DNA of 19,113 bases from Prevotella sp. UBA2742. GTDB lineage: Bacteria > Bacteroidota > Bacteroidia > Bacteroidales > Bacteroidaceae. The notes beneath the pieces are model-generated. The model saw only the letters and a list, made by a program, of their open reading frames with translations. It did not search any database and was not told where the DNA came from. Both the position numbers and the translations under genes were made by a program. Shown in pieces: positions 1 to 7,525 of the stretch; positions within the stretch are counted from its first letter, which is position 1, and the number at the start of each line of letters is the position of its first letter. The stretch spans positions 1 through 19,113 of the forward strand of contig DEJS01000022.1 of the NCBI GenBank assembly GCA_002353485.1, given 5' to 3'.

Positions 1-372
1 GCAATAGGTCGTCGTAAGAGCTCGGTAGCTCGCGTTTATCTGTCAGAGGGTACTGGCAAGATCACGATCAACAAGAAAGACTTGGAAGTATACTTCCCCT
101 CTGCCATCCTGCAGTACGTGGTAAAGCAGCCGCTGGACCTGCTGGAGGTGACCGAGAAATATGACATCAAGGCCAACCTTGACGGTGGCGGTTTCACTGG
201 CCAGAGCCAGGCCCTTCGCCTGGCCATCGCACGCGCCCTGGTGAAAATCAATGCCGAGGACAAGAAGAACCTGAAGGACCATGGTTTCCTGACCCGCGAC
301 GCCCGTGAGGTTGAGCGTAAGAAGCCCGGTCAGCCCAAGGCACGTCGCCGCTTCCAGTTCAGTAAGCGTTAA
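1..372 (+). CDS. rpsI: 30S ribosomal protein S9, 5' end missing
   Basis: Small-subunit ribosomal protein of the 30S head, whose C-terminal tail reaches the P-site tRNA. The frame is open from the first base of the window and begins within the conserved AIGRRKSSVARVYL stretch, so only about five N-terminal residues are missing; 123 residues are visible. The family hallmarks are present: the GGGFTGQSQALRLAIARAL segment and the basic C-terminus ending RRFQFSKR. It is followed by rpsB and tsf on the same strand, a usual order in Bacteroidota (rplM-rpsI-rpsB-tsf), so rplM is expected just upstream of the window. Identity is certain; only the start is out of view. Confidence 0.97.
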   Translation, partial: AIGRRKSSVARVYLSEGTGKITINKKDLEVYFPSAILQYVVKQPLDLLEVTEKYDIKANLDGGGFTGQSQALRLAIARALVKINAEDKKNLKDHGFLTRDAREVERKKPGQPKARRRFQFSKR

Positions 373-542
373 TCATACTGAACGGCGTTTAGTATCTAAA
401 CCTCTGGGACTCTGGCTAACTATAATAGTACGGACAGTTCAAATAGACTACCCAGGAGTTGGTTCTGAACAAGAAGATCGTGAGAGCGAATCTTCAGAAT
501 TAAAAAAGAAAGTAAACAACTAAAGTTAAAGCAAAAGAAACA

Positions 543-1400
543 ATGGCAAGAACAAATTTTGACCAACTGCTGCAGGCCGGCTGTCACTTCGGCCACCTGA
601 AGCGTAAGTGGAACCCCGCAATGGCTCAGTACATCTACACCGAGCGCAACGGTATCCATATTATTGACCTCCACAAGACGGTTGCTGAGATTGACCGTGC
701 TGCTGACGCCCTGAAACAGATTGCCAAGAGTGGCAAGAAGATTCTGTTCGTCGCTACTAAAAAACAGACCAAGGAAATCATTGCCGAGAAGGCACAGAGC
801 GTAGGCATGCCTTACGTCACCGAGCGCTGGCCGGGCGGTATGCTGACCAACTTCCCCACCATCCGCAAGGCCGTGAAGAAGATGGCTAACATCGACAAGC
901 TGATGCAGGATGGCACATACGCCAACCTGTCGAAGCGCGAGTTGCTGCAGGTGACCCGTCAGCGTGCCAAGCTGGAGAAGAACCTCGGTTCTATTGCCGA
1001 CCTGACCCGTCTGCCCTCTGCCCTCTTCGTCGTTGACGTGCTGAAGGAGCAGATTGCCGTTCGCGAGGCCAACCGTCTGGGCATCCCCGTGTTTGGTATC
1101 GTCGACACCAACAGCGACCCCAAGAACATCGACTTCGTCATCCCCGCTAACGACGACGCCAAGGACTCTGTAGAGGTTATTCTCGGAGCCTGCTGCGCAG
1201 CCATCAACGAGGGTATCGAGGAGCGCAAGGTAGAGAAGGCCGACGAGAAGGCTGCCGACGCCCAGGCCGAGGCCGAAGGCGATGAGGAGGCAAAGCCCCG
1301 TCGTCAGGCTCGCAAGCCCCGCAAGAATGCCGAGGAGGCCGCTCCTGTAGCTGAGGAGGCCGCTCCCGCTGCCGAGGAGGCTGCTCCCGCTGCTGAATAA
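543..1400 (+). CDS. rpsB: 30S ribosomal protein S2
   Basis: Ribosomal protein S2, 285 residues, which binds the 30S subunit late in assembly and helps recruit S1. The N-terminus (MARTNFDQLLQAGCHFGHLKRKWNPAM), the ERWPGGMLTN segment and the IVDTNSDP segment are typical S2. The body ends near residue 230. After that comes an acidic/basic low-complexity tail ending in three copies of EEAAPxA, encoded by a 21-bp tandem repeat. The ATG follows an A-rich stretch, as usual in Bacteroidota. The 170-bp gap from rpsI holds a short possible stem (GTTCA...TGAAC, about 438-472) that could belong to a ribosomal leader, but this is weak. tsf follows after 33 bp, so the two are surely cotranscribed. Confidence 0.97.
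   Translation: MARTNFDQLLQAGCHFGHLKRKWNPAMAQYIYTERNGIHIIDLHKTVAEIDRAADALKQIAKSGKKILFVATKKQTKEIIAEKAQSVGMPYVTERWPGGMLTNFPTIRKAVKKMANIDKLMQDGTYANLSKRELLQVTRQRAKLEKNLGSIADLTRLPSALFVVDVLKEQIAVREANRLGIPVFGIVDTNSDPKNIDFVIPANDDAKDSVEVILGACCAAINEGIEERKVEKADEKAADAQAEAEGDEEAKPRRQARKPRKNAEEAAPVAEEAAPAAEEAAPAAE
1332..1394 (+). repeat. 21-bp tandem repeat in the rpsB tail (3 copies)
   Basis: Three head-to-tail 21-bp units at 1332-1352, 1353-1373 and 1374-1394 each encode Glu-Glu-Ala-Ala-Pro-(Val/Ala)-Ala. They differ only by a few, mostly synonymous, bases. The repeat is in frame and forms the disordered end of S2, so copy number can vary without harming the conserved fold. Confidence 0.85.
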
Positions 1401-1433
1401 TAGATTGAAGAATTTAAAGAACTAATTAAAGTT

Positions 1434-2429
1434 ATGGCTATTTCAATAGACGATATCAAGAAGCTTCGCGCTATGACCGGCGCTGGTCTGGCTGACGTAA
1501 AGAAGGCTCTGACCGAGGCCGAGGGCGACTTCGACAAGGCTAAGGAACTGCTCCGCGAGCGTGGCCTGGCTATTGCTGCTAAGCGCAGCGACCGTGAGAC
1601 ATCAAATGGTTGTGTACTCGTAAAGGCTGTCGACGGCTTCGCCGCCATGATTGCCTTGAAGTGCGAGACCGACTTCGTGGCCAACGGTGCCGACTTCATC
1701 GCCCTGACCCAGAGCATTCTCGACGCTGCCATCGCCAACAAGTGCAAGGACCTGGAGGCTGTCAAGGCTCTCGACATCAACGGTCAGACCGCCCAGGAGG
1801 CTGTCACACAGCGCTCGGGTATCACCGGCGAGAAGATGGAGCTGGACGGCTACCTGACGCTCGAAGGTGAGAACATCGAGGTGTACAACCACATGGGTAA
1901 GAACACGCTGTGCACCATGGTACAGCTGAATAAGCCCGCTGCCGAGATTGGCCATAAGCTGGCCATGCAGGTGGCTGCCATGAAGCCCGTGGCACTCGAT
2001 GAAAAGAGCGTCGACCAGAAGATTCTGGACGAAGAGTACAAGACTGCCGTCGAGAAGTCGAAGCTGGAGCAGGTGCAGAAGTATGTTGACAACAAGCTGA
2101 AGAAGGCCGGCATCAACCCCAACCTGGTAGACTCAGAGGACCACATTGAGTCGAACATGGCCAAGGGCTGGCTGACTAAGGAGCAGGCCGACGAGGCTCG
2201 CAAGCTGATTGCCGACGGCAAGGCCGAGGGCGAGGCCCAGCTGAAGATGCCTATGATTGAGGGCATCGCCAAGGGTCGCGTTCAGAAGTTCCTGAAGGAG
2301 AACTGTCTGGTAGATCAGGAGTTCCAGTTCGGCGACGGCGACAAGGCTACTGTTTCTCAGTGGCTCGCCCAGCAGGACAAGGAATTGCAGATTTGCGACT
2401 TCAAGCGCTTCACGCTGGTTGCAGAGTAA
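1434..2429 (+). CDS. tsf: Translation elongation factor Ts
   Basis: EF-Ts, the guanine-nucleotide exchange factor that regenerates EF-Tu-GTP in the cytoplasm; 331 residues, within the long form common in Bacteroidota. The N-terminal UBA-like domain (IDDIKKLRAMTGAGLADVKKAL, residues 4-25) is followed by the EF-Tu-contacting core with the conserved TDFVA motif near residue 80. The C-terminal segment around MPMIEGIAKGRVQKFLKE is also typical. It is the last gene of the rpsI-rpsB-tsf unit and is followed directly by a strong intrinsic terminator. Confidence 0.97.
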   Translation: MAISIDDIKKLRAMTGAGLADVKKALTEAEGDFDKAKELLRERGLAIAAKRSDRETSNGCVLVKAVDGFAAMIALKCETDFVANGADFIALTQSILDAAIANKCKDLEAVKALDINGQTAQEAVTQRSGITGEKMELDGYLTLEGENIEVYNHMGKNTLCTMVQLNKPAAEIGHKLAMQVAAMKPVALDEKSVDQKILDEEYKTAVEKSKLEQVQKYVDNKLKKAGINPNLVDSEDHIESNMAKGWLTKEQADEARKLIADGKAEGEAQLKMPMIEGIAKGRVQKFLKENCLVDQEFQFGDGDKATVSQWLAQQDKELQICDFKRFTLVAE

Positions 2430-2457
2430 ATCACAACATAGCAAATATAATTAAAGA

Positions 2458-2483
2458 AAGCCCGCCGATGTGCGGGCTTTTTT
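2458..2483 (+). terminator. Intrinsic terminator after tsf, probably bidirectional
   Basis: A perfect 8-bp stem AAGCCCGC (2458-2465) / GCGGGCTT (2472-2479) with a 6-base loop runs straight into a T tract (2478-2483). On the other strand the stem also ends in an A/T-rich run. The facing minus-strand esterase gene stops at 2483, so this one structure can end both convergent units. Confidence 0.9.
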
Positions 2484-3829
2484 CATTTCAGGCGTCGCCT
2501 CATCCATTCCATTTGCTGGCGATCGGTGGCGTCGCTGGTCCAGTGCTCGTTGACGGGGGTGAGCAGGCATTCCTTTTCGCACTGCAGCACGTTCCATACA
2601 GCATAGGAGGTGGTGGGCGGACAGGTATTGTCGTTGTAGCCCCACGTCATGAAGACGGGCACACGGATGTGGCGTACAAAGTTTACGACATCGTAGTAGG
2701 GCAACGTCTTCATGCAAGTTTCCGAGTAGGCTCCGCTCTCCTTGGTAAAGTGCGGATAGCCGCTGGTGAGACCGGCCGAGCCGGCAGCCATGTCGCTCAG
2801 GGCCGGATGATTGGCCACACAGAGCGTCACACGAGAGTCCAGTGCAGTAGCAATAAGGGCCAAGGCTCCGCCCTGGCTGCCGCCCTGCATGATGACGTTA
2901 CGGCCGTCCCACTCGGGCAGCGAGACAAGGATATCGATGGCCTTCAGCAGTCCCAGGTAGACGTGTTTCATATAGTAGTTATCACGGTCCTCCAGGCTCT
3001 GCCGTAGGTAGGCATTGCCTTTGTTGTCGAAGGCAGCACGAATCTCGGCAAAGACCTCCTCGCTCAGCGTGGGGTTCAACCCGTGAATGTCGAGGGCCAT
3101 GCGTATGAAGCCTCCCTCTGGATAGAAACGGCGGGTGGTGGCGTCGCGTATGGGCTTGACGCCTGCTCCCGGAGGCGTCAGCACCACAGGGCACGAGCCC
3201 TTCTGTGCCCCACGGGGCATCAGCAGATAGGCATAGAAGGAATGACGCTCTTTGTCGAGGTCTATCTTCAGCCGCCAGGCCTCTACCTTGTCGTTCGAAA
3301 TCTCCTTGACGTATTCTTTCGAGTAGTGCAGGGGGAACTGTCTGGCCTTTTCTGCCTGTTGTTGCCAGAAGGTCATAAAGTCACTGGGCTCTTGGGTAAA
3401 GGGACGAATCTTATCGGCCGAGAAGCCCACCTTTACATGATGCTCGTAGGTTTGGCCGTCGAGCATCATCCGTAGTCGTAAGTCACGAAAGCAGGGCTTA
3501 CGTGCGGTGCCCATCGGTATTACGGCACGACCGTTCTTCAGCGTCACCGTCCCCTTGGCGTCAGAGGGAAGCAGGTCGGTACCAACCTCCCACTCCACAA
3601 CGCCGTCGCGCGGAATGCCATACTTATAGAACTGTATCTCCACTTGAGCTTTCTCGCCACACTGGTAGAGCCAGTCGGCATGGTCGGGCACCGTCACCCA
3701 CAGGTAGTCACTGCGATAGGGATAGTTCTCGACGGCCAGGGCCGGTGTGGACAATAGGAAGGCGAGACAGAGAAGCATGCCGCTCTGCGCCCATTTCTTC
3801 AGTGTCACATTCATTACTCTTGTTTTCAT
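2483..3829 (-). CDS. Secreted CE7-like (acetyl xylan esterase family) alpha/beta-hydrolase
   Basis: Predicted exported esterase of 448 residues. A signal peptide is clear: positive N-terminus, a hydrophobic stretch at about 17-28, and likely cleavage after ALA (30-32). An N-terminal beta-rich domain (about 40-140) precedes an alpha/beta-hydrolase domain resembling the acetyl xylan esterase family (AXE1/CE7). The catalytic triad is visible: Ser318 in GGSQGG, Asp400 in GYNDNTCPP, and His429 in NEHW. The CE7 RGQ motif that usually follows the second conserved strand appears to be replaced by HGL (249-251), so the substrate may differ from classical acetyl xylan. It lies 47 bp downstream of the BASS transporter with no obvious promoter, so cotranscription is likely. 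A second in-frame ATG at codon 6 is possible. Confidence 0.85.
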   Translation of the reverse strand: MKTRVMNVTLKKWAQSGMLLCLAFLLSTPALAVENYPYRSDYLWVTVPDHADWLYQCGEKAQVEIQFYKYGIPRDGVVEWEVGTDLLPSDAKGTVTLKNGRAVIPMGTARKPCFRDLRLRMMLDGQTYEHHVKVGFSADKIRPFTQEPSDFMTFWQQQAEKARQFPLHYSKEYVKEISNDKVEAWRLKIDLDKERHSFYAYLLMPRGAQKGSCPVVLTPPGAGVKPIRDATTRRFYPEGGFIRMALDIHGLNPTLSEEVFAEIRAAFDNKGNAYLRQSLEDRDNYYMKHVYLGLLKAIDILVSLPEWDGRNVIMQGGSQGGALALIATALDSRVTLCVANHPALSDMAAGSAGLTSGYPHFTKESGAYSETCMKTLPYYDVVNFVRHIRVPVFMTWGYNDNTCPPTTSYAVWNVLQCEKECLLTPVNEHWTSDATDRQQMEWMRRRLK

Positions 3830-3876
3830 CTTGTTTTAGTATTTAGTTTGTAGTGATTTTGCTACGGGGATATCTG

Positions 3877-4830
3877 CTATTGTCTTTTTCTGTATTGCCA
3901 CAATTCCCACGAGTTGATGATGTTCTGCCAAAGTACATAACAGCCGGCCCCGATGGAGGCCACAGGATTCAGGTACATATAGGCCACCCAGATGCTGAGT
4001 GCGGTATTCTTCTGGAACAGGGCTTGTCCTGCATTCACCTCTTCACCCATGTGGCGGCCTACGAAACGACCTATTGAAAACTGCAGGAAGCAGAGTGCAA
4101 AGGTAAAGATGGCTATTAGCAGCAGGAGCGTCAGCGATGCGCTGCTGTTGACGATATTCTTCACCGTGATGCCTGTGGTGATGCTGAGTGACACGCCCCA
4201 GCTGTAGAAGCTGAGGTTGGGCTGGGCAGCTATCTTGCGGCACAAGCCCTTCACGTAGTGCTGCATCAGCCAGCCTAACACGAGGGGCAGCAGCAACACC
4301 ATGGAGACTTTCTTCAATATAATCAGGAAGGCATCCAGGAAGGCCACGTGTACCGTCTGTTCCAGGATAGGGAACACCAGGGGAATCATCAGTGCCGAGG
4401 CCAGCGACGAGATAAGCACATAGGTAGTCATTGTCGAGATGTTTCCCCCCAGCTTGCCCACCACTACAGGCGAAGCCGAGGCCGCCGGGCCGATGATGCA
4501 GGTCAGCACGGCTTCCCATAACAGCTTCTGTTCGGGACTGTCCTGCACCCAGAGGATGATGCCGATGTTCAATCCGACAAGCAACAGCTGGGCCAGCAGC
4601 ACGCCCGTATGCCACCGGTGGGGCAGCATCTGATGGAAGTCGACCTTACAGAAGGTGAAGAACAGCGTCAGGAACACGGTCAGCGGAAACAGCACATCGA
4701 ACAGCGGACCCAGCCGGTTGCCCATCTCGTCGAGCTGTGGCACATAGTAGAACGTCAGATAGCTCACAGTGCCTACGGCAATGGCCACAGGCAATGTCCA
4801 CTCCTTCAGAAACCGGATTAGTCTGTTCAT
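3877..4830 (-). CDS. BASS-family (bile acid:sodium symporter-like) membrane transporter
   Basis: Integral membrane protein of 317 residues with about nine hydrophobic segments. The segment with GPAASASPVVVGKLGGN and TTYVLISSLASALMIP resembles the crossover region of the BASS/ACR3 superfamily, whose members move organic anions or arsenite across the inner membrane. The reading frame is open further upstream, but that extension lies inside the preceding gene. The ATG at 4830 (MNRLIRFLKEW) overlaps the upstream stop codon as ATGA, which points to translational coupling and fixes the start. Substrate is not determinable from sequence. The upstream partner is a cysteine-rich C_GCAxxG_C_C protein. 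Confidence 0.8.
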   Translation of the reverse strand: MNRLIRFLKEWTLPVAIAVGTVSYLTFYYVPQLDEMGNRLGPLFDVLFPLTVFLTLFFTFCKVDFHQMLPHRWHTGVLLAQLLLVGLNIGIILWVQDSPEQKLLWEAVLTCIIGPAASASPVVVGKLGGNISTMTTYVLISSLASALMIPLVFPILEQTVHVAFLDAFLIILKKVSMVLLLPLVLGWLMQHYVKGLCRKIAAQPNLSFYSWGVSLSITTGITVKNIVNSSASLTLLLLIAIFTFALCFLQFSIGRFVGRHMGEEVNAGQALFQKNTALSIWVAYMYLNPVASIGAGCYVLWQNIINSWELWQYRKRQ

Positions 4831-5306
4831 ACTTTCTTCGACCGCAGGTAGTTGGCAAAGATACGGGCCGCACTCTCCACCTTGGCAGCGCAGGGACGTT
4901 GTTTGTAGTATTCCGCCGTACGAGGCGAGGCCACATAGCTTGAATGTGCCTTCTCGTGCCCGTTCAGTCCCAGAATCTCGGCACAAATAAGACTTCCGTT
5001 CTCGGCCTCCGACTGTGCCAGCAGCTCTTGCACCACCTTGTAGCACGCCGACTTACCGTCACGGTCGCTGCCCTCGGTCTGTCCACAGTCCAAACCCACC
5101 AGCATCACGATGCCCGACACAGCGCCGCACATCATACGCAGGCGTCCTACGCCGCCTCCAAAACCGGCGGCTATCTTCTTTGCCTGCAGCTCGTCAAGAC
5201 CATACAAGTCAGCAAAGGCAGCCACCACACTCTGACAACAGCCGTAGCCTGCCATGAAGTTCTCTACAGCACGTTCCACGCGCTCGTTCAGTTCTTTTTC
5301 ATCCAT
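4827..5306 (-). CDS. C_GCAxxG_C_C family (split-Soret-like) redox protein
   Basis: Cytoplasmic protein of 159 residues from the cysteine-rich family named for its C-GCAxxG-C-C pattern. Visible cysteines are Cys23 and Cys24 in GYGCCQSV, Cys60 in MCGAVSG, Cys108 in LICAEILG and Cys139 in RPCAA, with a glycine-rich GFGGGVGR stretch between. Members are thought to bind a metal or cofactor, but their reaction is not well established. The start at 5306 (MDEKELNERV) is preferred over a longer frame beginning upstream because a TATCTTTG promoter box lies at 5327-5334, which would place the longer start before the transcription start. Its stop overlaps the transporter start by 4 bases. Confidence 0.8.
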   Translation of the reverse strand: MDEKELNERVERAVENFMAGYGCCQSVVAAFADLYGLDELQAKKIAAGFGGGVGRLRMMCGAVSGIVMLVGLDCGQTEGSDRDGKSACYKVVQELLAQSEAENGSLICAEILGLNGHEKAHSSYVASPRTAEYYKQRPCAAKVESAARIFANYLRSKKV

Positions 5307-5326
5307 ATTGCACCATTTACGATGTG

Positions 5327-5334
5327 CAAAGATA
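5327..5334 (-). promoter_or_regulatory. Bacteroidota -7 promoter box for the C_GCAxxG_C_C operon
   Basis: Read on the minus strand the box is TATCTTTG (consensus TAnnTTTG), with a TTTGG -33-like element 19 bases upstream. It sits 21 bases upstream of the ATG at 5306. Confidence 0.65.
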
Positions 5335-5524
5335 CAAACTTCCCGCCAAACCACCAAACGTTTTCAAAGCGCAGGACGCTTTTGCGTAGGTTTAGAGATA
5401 AAAGCCACCCCTGCCGCTGCCGGCAGATGAATATTCTAAAGAAAGATGGAATTTATCGTAAACATAGGCAAGGCGTCTGCAAAAACAACGTTCTATAGTT
5501 TTATATTCTGCTTTTGAATGATTA

Positions 5525-5556
5525 TTTGGCGCATCATGCCAAACTCAGTACCTTTG
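5525..5556 (+). promoter_or_regulatory. Promoter with operator-like inverted repeat for the response regulator
   Basis: A perfect inverted repeat TTTGGC-N7-GCCAAA (5525-5543) overlaps the -33 region, followed by the -7 box TACCTTTG (5549-5556). The start codon of the regulator lies 34 bases downstream of the box. The position suits an operator, perhaps autoregulation, but the factor is unknown. The rest of the 5335-5589 gap holds only a small hairpin (AAAGCG-N5-CGCTTT, 5366-5382) and no convincing gene. Confidence 0.6.
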
Positions 5557-5589
5557 CAGCAGGATTTATGAAACAAATACGATACGGAG

Positions 5590-6231
5590 ATGAGACACTT
5601 TATCATAGCAGACAATCAAGAGCTGACGCGACAGGGGCTGGAAGCTTTAGTGCGGAGGAAGGAGCAGAACGCGGTCTACAAGGTGACCGACAAAGCCGGG
5701 CTTATACAGTTGCTCAAGGAGCATGAGAGTGCAGTGGTCATTCTCGACTATACGCTGTTCGACTTTGCCGACGTGGAGCAGTTGCTCATCATCAGCGAGC
5801 GTTTCGAACTGGCACGCTGGGTGCTGGTCAGCAACGATCTCTCGCCTGCCTTCCTACAGAAAGTCATCTATACATCACATCTGTTCAGCATCGTCTATAA
5901 AGACAGTCCTGTAAGGGATATCGTCGAGGCTCTACAGGCTGCCGAGCACCACCAGCGCTACATCAGTCAGCGGGCGTTAGAGGAGATTATAGCCTCGCAG
6001 CAGGATGACGAACCGGTGAGTCCGCTGACCAATACGGAACGCGAGATAGTGATTGCCATTGCCATGGGAAAGTCGACAAAAGAGATTGCAGCAGAGCGTT
6101 GCTCCAGCGTTCATACCATTACCACGCACCGCAAGAACATCTTCCGGAAGTTAGGCGTCAACACCGCCCATGAGGTTACGAAATATGCCCTGCGCTGCGG
6201 ATTGGTTGACTCGTCGGAATTCTATATTTAA
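5590..6231 (+). CDS. LuxR/NarL-type DNA-binding response regulator
   Basis: Two-domain transcription regulator, 213 residues. The receiver domain (about 1-120) has an acidic-pocket Asp8 followed by Asn rather than a second acid, a likely phospho-acceptor Asp53 in VVILDYT, Ser81 at the switch position and Lys104 in IVYKDS. The C-terminal LuxR-type helix-turn-helix spans about 146-203, with LTNTEREIVIAIAMGKSTKEIA and HTITTHRKNIFRKLG. No sensor kinase is encoded next to it, so it is an orphan in this window. It has its own promoter and ends at an inverted repeat shared with the convergent sulfur operon. It could regulate that locus, but only its location suggests this. Confidence 0.88.
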   Translation: MRHFIIADNQELTRQGLEALVRRKEQNAVYKVTDKAGLIQLLKEHESAVVILDYTLFDFADVEQLLIISERFELARWVLVSNDLSPAFLQKVIYTSHLFSIVYKDSPVRDIVEALQAAEHHQRYISQRALEEIIASQQDDEPVSPLTNTEREIVIAIAMGKSTKEIAAERCSSVHTITTHRKNIFRKLGVNTAHEVTKYALRCGLVDSSEFYI

Positions 6232-6287
6232 ATGAAGAGTGAAGAAACTGCTTCCGCCGTTGGGATGCCCGATCTTCACTCTTCATT
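6231..6287. terminator. Perfect 15-bp inverted repeat between convergent genes
   Basis: AATGAAGAGTGAAGA (6231-6245) is exactly complementary to TCTTCACTCTTCATT (6273-6287), with a 27-base loop. It begins in the stop codon of the response regulator and ends three bases before the stop of the MetY-like gene. It probably ends transcription from both sides. The stem is A/T-rich with no long T tract, so a mobile or dispersed intergenic repeat is an alternative. Confidence 0.6.
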
Positions 6288-6289
6288 CT

Positions 6290-7525
6290 TCACTTTCTTA
6301 GACTCTGCTTAATATCCTCCAGCAAATCTTCACCAGCCTCCAGGCCGATGCTCAGTCGGACGGTAGTGTCGAGGACAGACATCTCGGCACACTGCTCCGG
6401 AGTGAAGAGTCCGAAGATGGTCGAGGCGGGATGGATGGCGAGCGACTTGCGATCGAAGAGGTTTGTGGCTCGACGAATTATATGCAGTCGGTCGATGAAC
6501 GCCCATGCGGCTTCCTTCGATTCGAGGTCGATGGTAAAGACGGCACCCGGCAATGGGCCGAACTGGGCCGTAGACAGTTCGTAGAAAGGATTATCCTCGA
6601 GGCCCGTATAATTCACGCGCTTGATATCAGACAACTGCCGACATTGTCGGGCGAGCCACAAAGTGGTCTCCGCCTGGCGACGGAACCTGATGTCGAGCGT
6701 GTCAAGGCCAAGAGTCTCCATATAGGCAGCCTGCGGTGTCATTAGACCACCGAGGTTGGTGACGAGTTCTGTCTTCACGCGGGCGGTGAAAGCGAGCTTC
6801 TTGCCAACCTTTTTTACGCGAGACAGGAGGGCGGACGACGGTGAGTGGCTCCAGTCAAAACGGCCGTAATCGATGAGTAGTCCGCCAAGCCCCGTGCCAC
6901 CGCCGGAGATGTACTTCGTGCTTGAGACCACCTCGATATCCACCCCGAAGTCGACAGCACGGAATGTGGAGAAGGGAACGATGGTAGTGTCGGCTATCAA
7001 AGGTACTCCCGCCTGGTGGGCGATATCTGCCAGTCGTCGGATGTCGGCCACAAGCAGTTGCGGATTAGTGATAATTTCGAAGAACAGGGCACAGGTCTTT
7101 TCGTCAACCAGCGCTTCCACCTCCTCGGGCTTCGTGAAGTCGGCAAAACGCGGCTCCACACCGAAGTTTCCCAGCGTATCACGAATCAGTGAAACGGAGT
7201 TGCCAAAGAGATGCTTTGAGGCCACGATGTTCAGTCCTGCCGCACTGACAGCCGTCAGAGCGTAGTGGATGGCGGTCATGCCAGTATTGAGCGCCGTCAC
7301 GCTGGCAGCACCTGTCAACTGCCGCACGCGCTCCTCCAGATAGGTGACGGTAGGGTTGGCGATACGGGCATACGACGGCGCCATGGAGCGACCGCAAAAT
7401 GCGTCGCCCATGGCCTTGGCAGACTCAAACTCAAACGCCGCCGTATAGTAGACGGGCATCGACAATGCCCCATAGACATCAGGTTTCTGATACCTCGTCG
7501 TCAGTATTTTCGTTTCGTACTGCAT
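6290..7525 (-). CDS. MetY-type PLP enzyme (O-acetylhomoserine sulfhydrylase family)
   Basis: Cys/Met-metabolism PLP-dependent enzyme, 411 residues, the usual length for this family. The conserved SYARIANPTVTYLE segment (51-64), Asp179 in LIADTT, the Schiff-base lysine Lys204 in SSTKYISGG, and Arg390 in TVRLSIGLE are all visible. The family makes homocysteine from O-acetylhomoserine and a sulfur donor; methionine gamma-lyases are close relatives and cannot be excluded on sequence alone. Context favours synthesis: the same locus carries a sulfur-carrier protein, its activating enzyme and a JAMM peptidase, as in the Wolinella succinogenes route where MetY uses a protein thiocarboxylate. Its ATG overlaps the stop of the cysteine desulfurase by one base (TAATG), so the two are translationally coupled. 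Confidence 0.85.
   Translation of the reverse strand: MQYETKILTTRYQKPDVYGALSMPVYYTAAFEFESAKAMGDAFCGRSMAPSYARIANPTVTYLEERVRQLTGAASVTALNTGMTAIHYALTAVSAAGLNIVASKHLFGNSVSLIRDTLGNFGVEPRFADFTKPEEVEALVDEKTCALFFEIITNPQLLVADIRRLADIAHQAGVPLIADTTIVPFSTFRAVDFGVDIEVVSSTKYISGGGTGLGGLLIDYGRFDWSHSPSSALLSRVKKVGKKLAFTARVKTELVTNLGGLMTPQAAYMETLGLDTLDIRFRRQAETTLWLARQCRQLSDIKRVNYTGLEDNPFYELSTAQFGPLPGAVFTIDLESKEAAWAFIDRLHIIRRATNLFDRKSLAIHPASTIFGLFTPEQCAEMSVLDTTVRLSIGLEAGEDLLEDIKQSLRK

Noticed and set aside
421..426. TATAAT sequence upstream of rpsB as a promoter
   Set aside because: Bacteroidota promoters use TAnnTTTG, no matching -33 element was seen, and rpsB is probably read through from rpsI.
2360..3007. 215-residue open frame on the plus strand across the tsf terminator
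   Set aside because: It runs through the end of tsf, a strong terminator and the antisense of the esterase gene, with no domain.
4831..5046. Longer N-terminus for the BASS transporter
   Set aside because: The added residues are the out-of-frame reading of the upstream C_GCAxxG_C_C gene, and the ATGA overlap gives a natural start at 4830.
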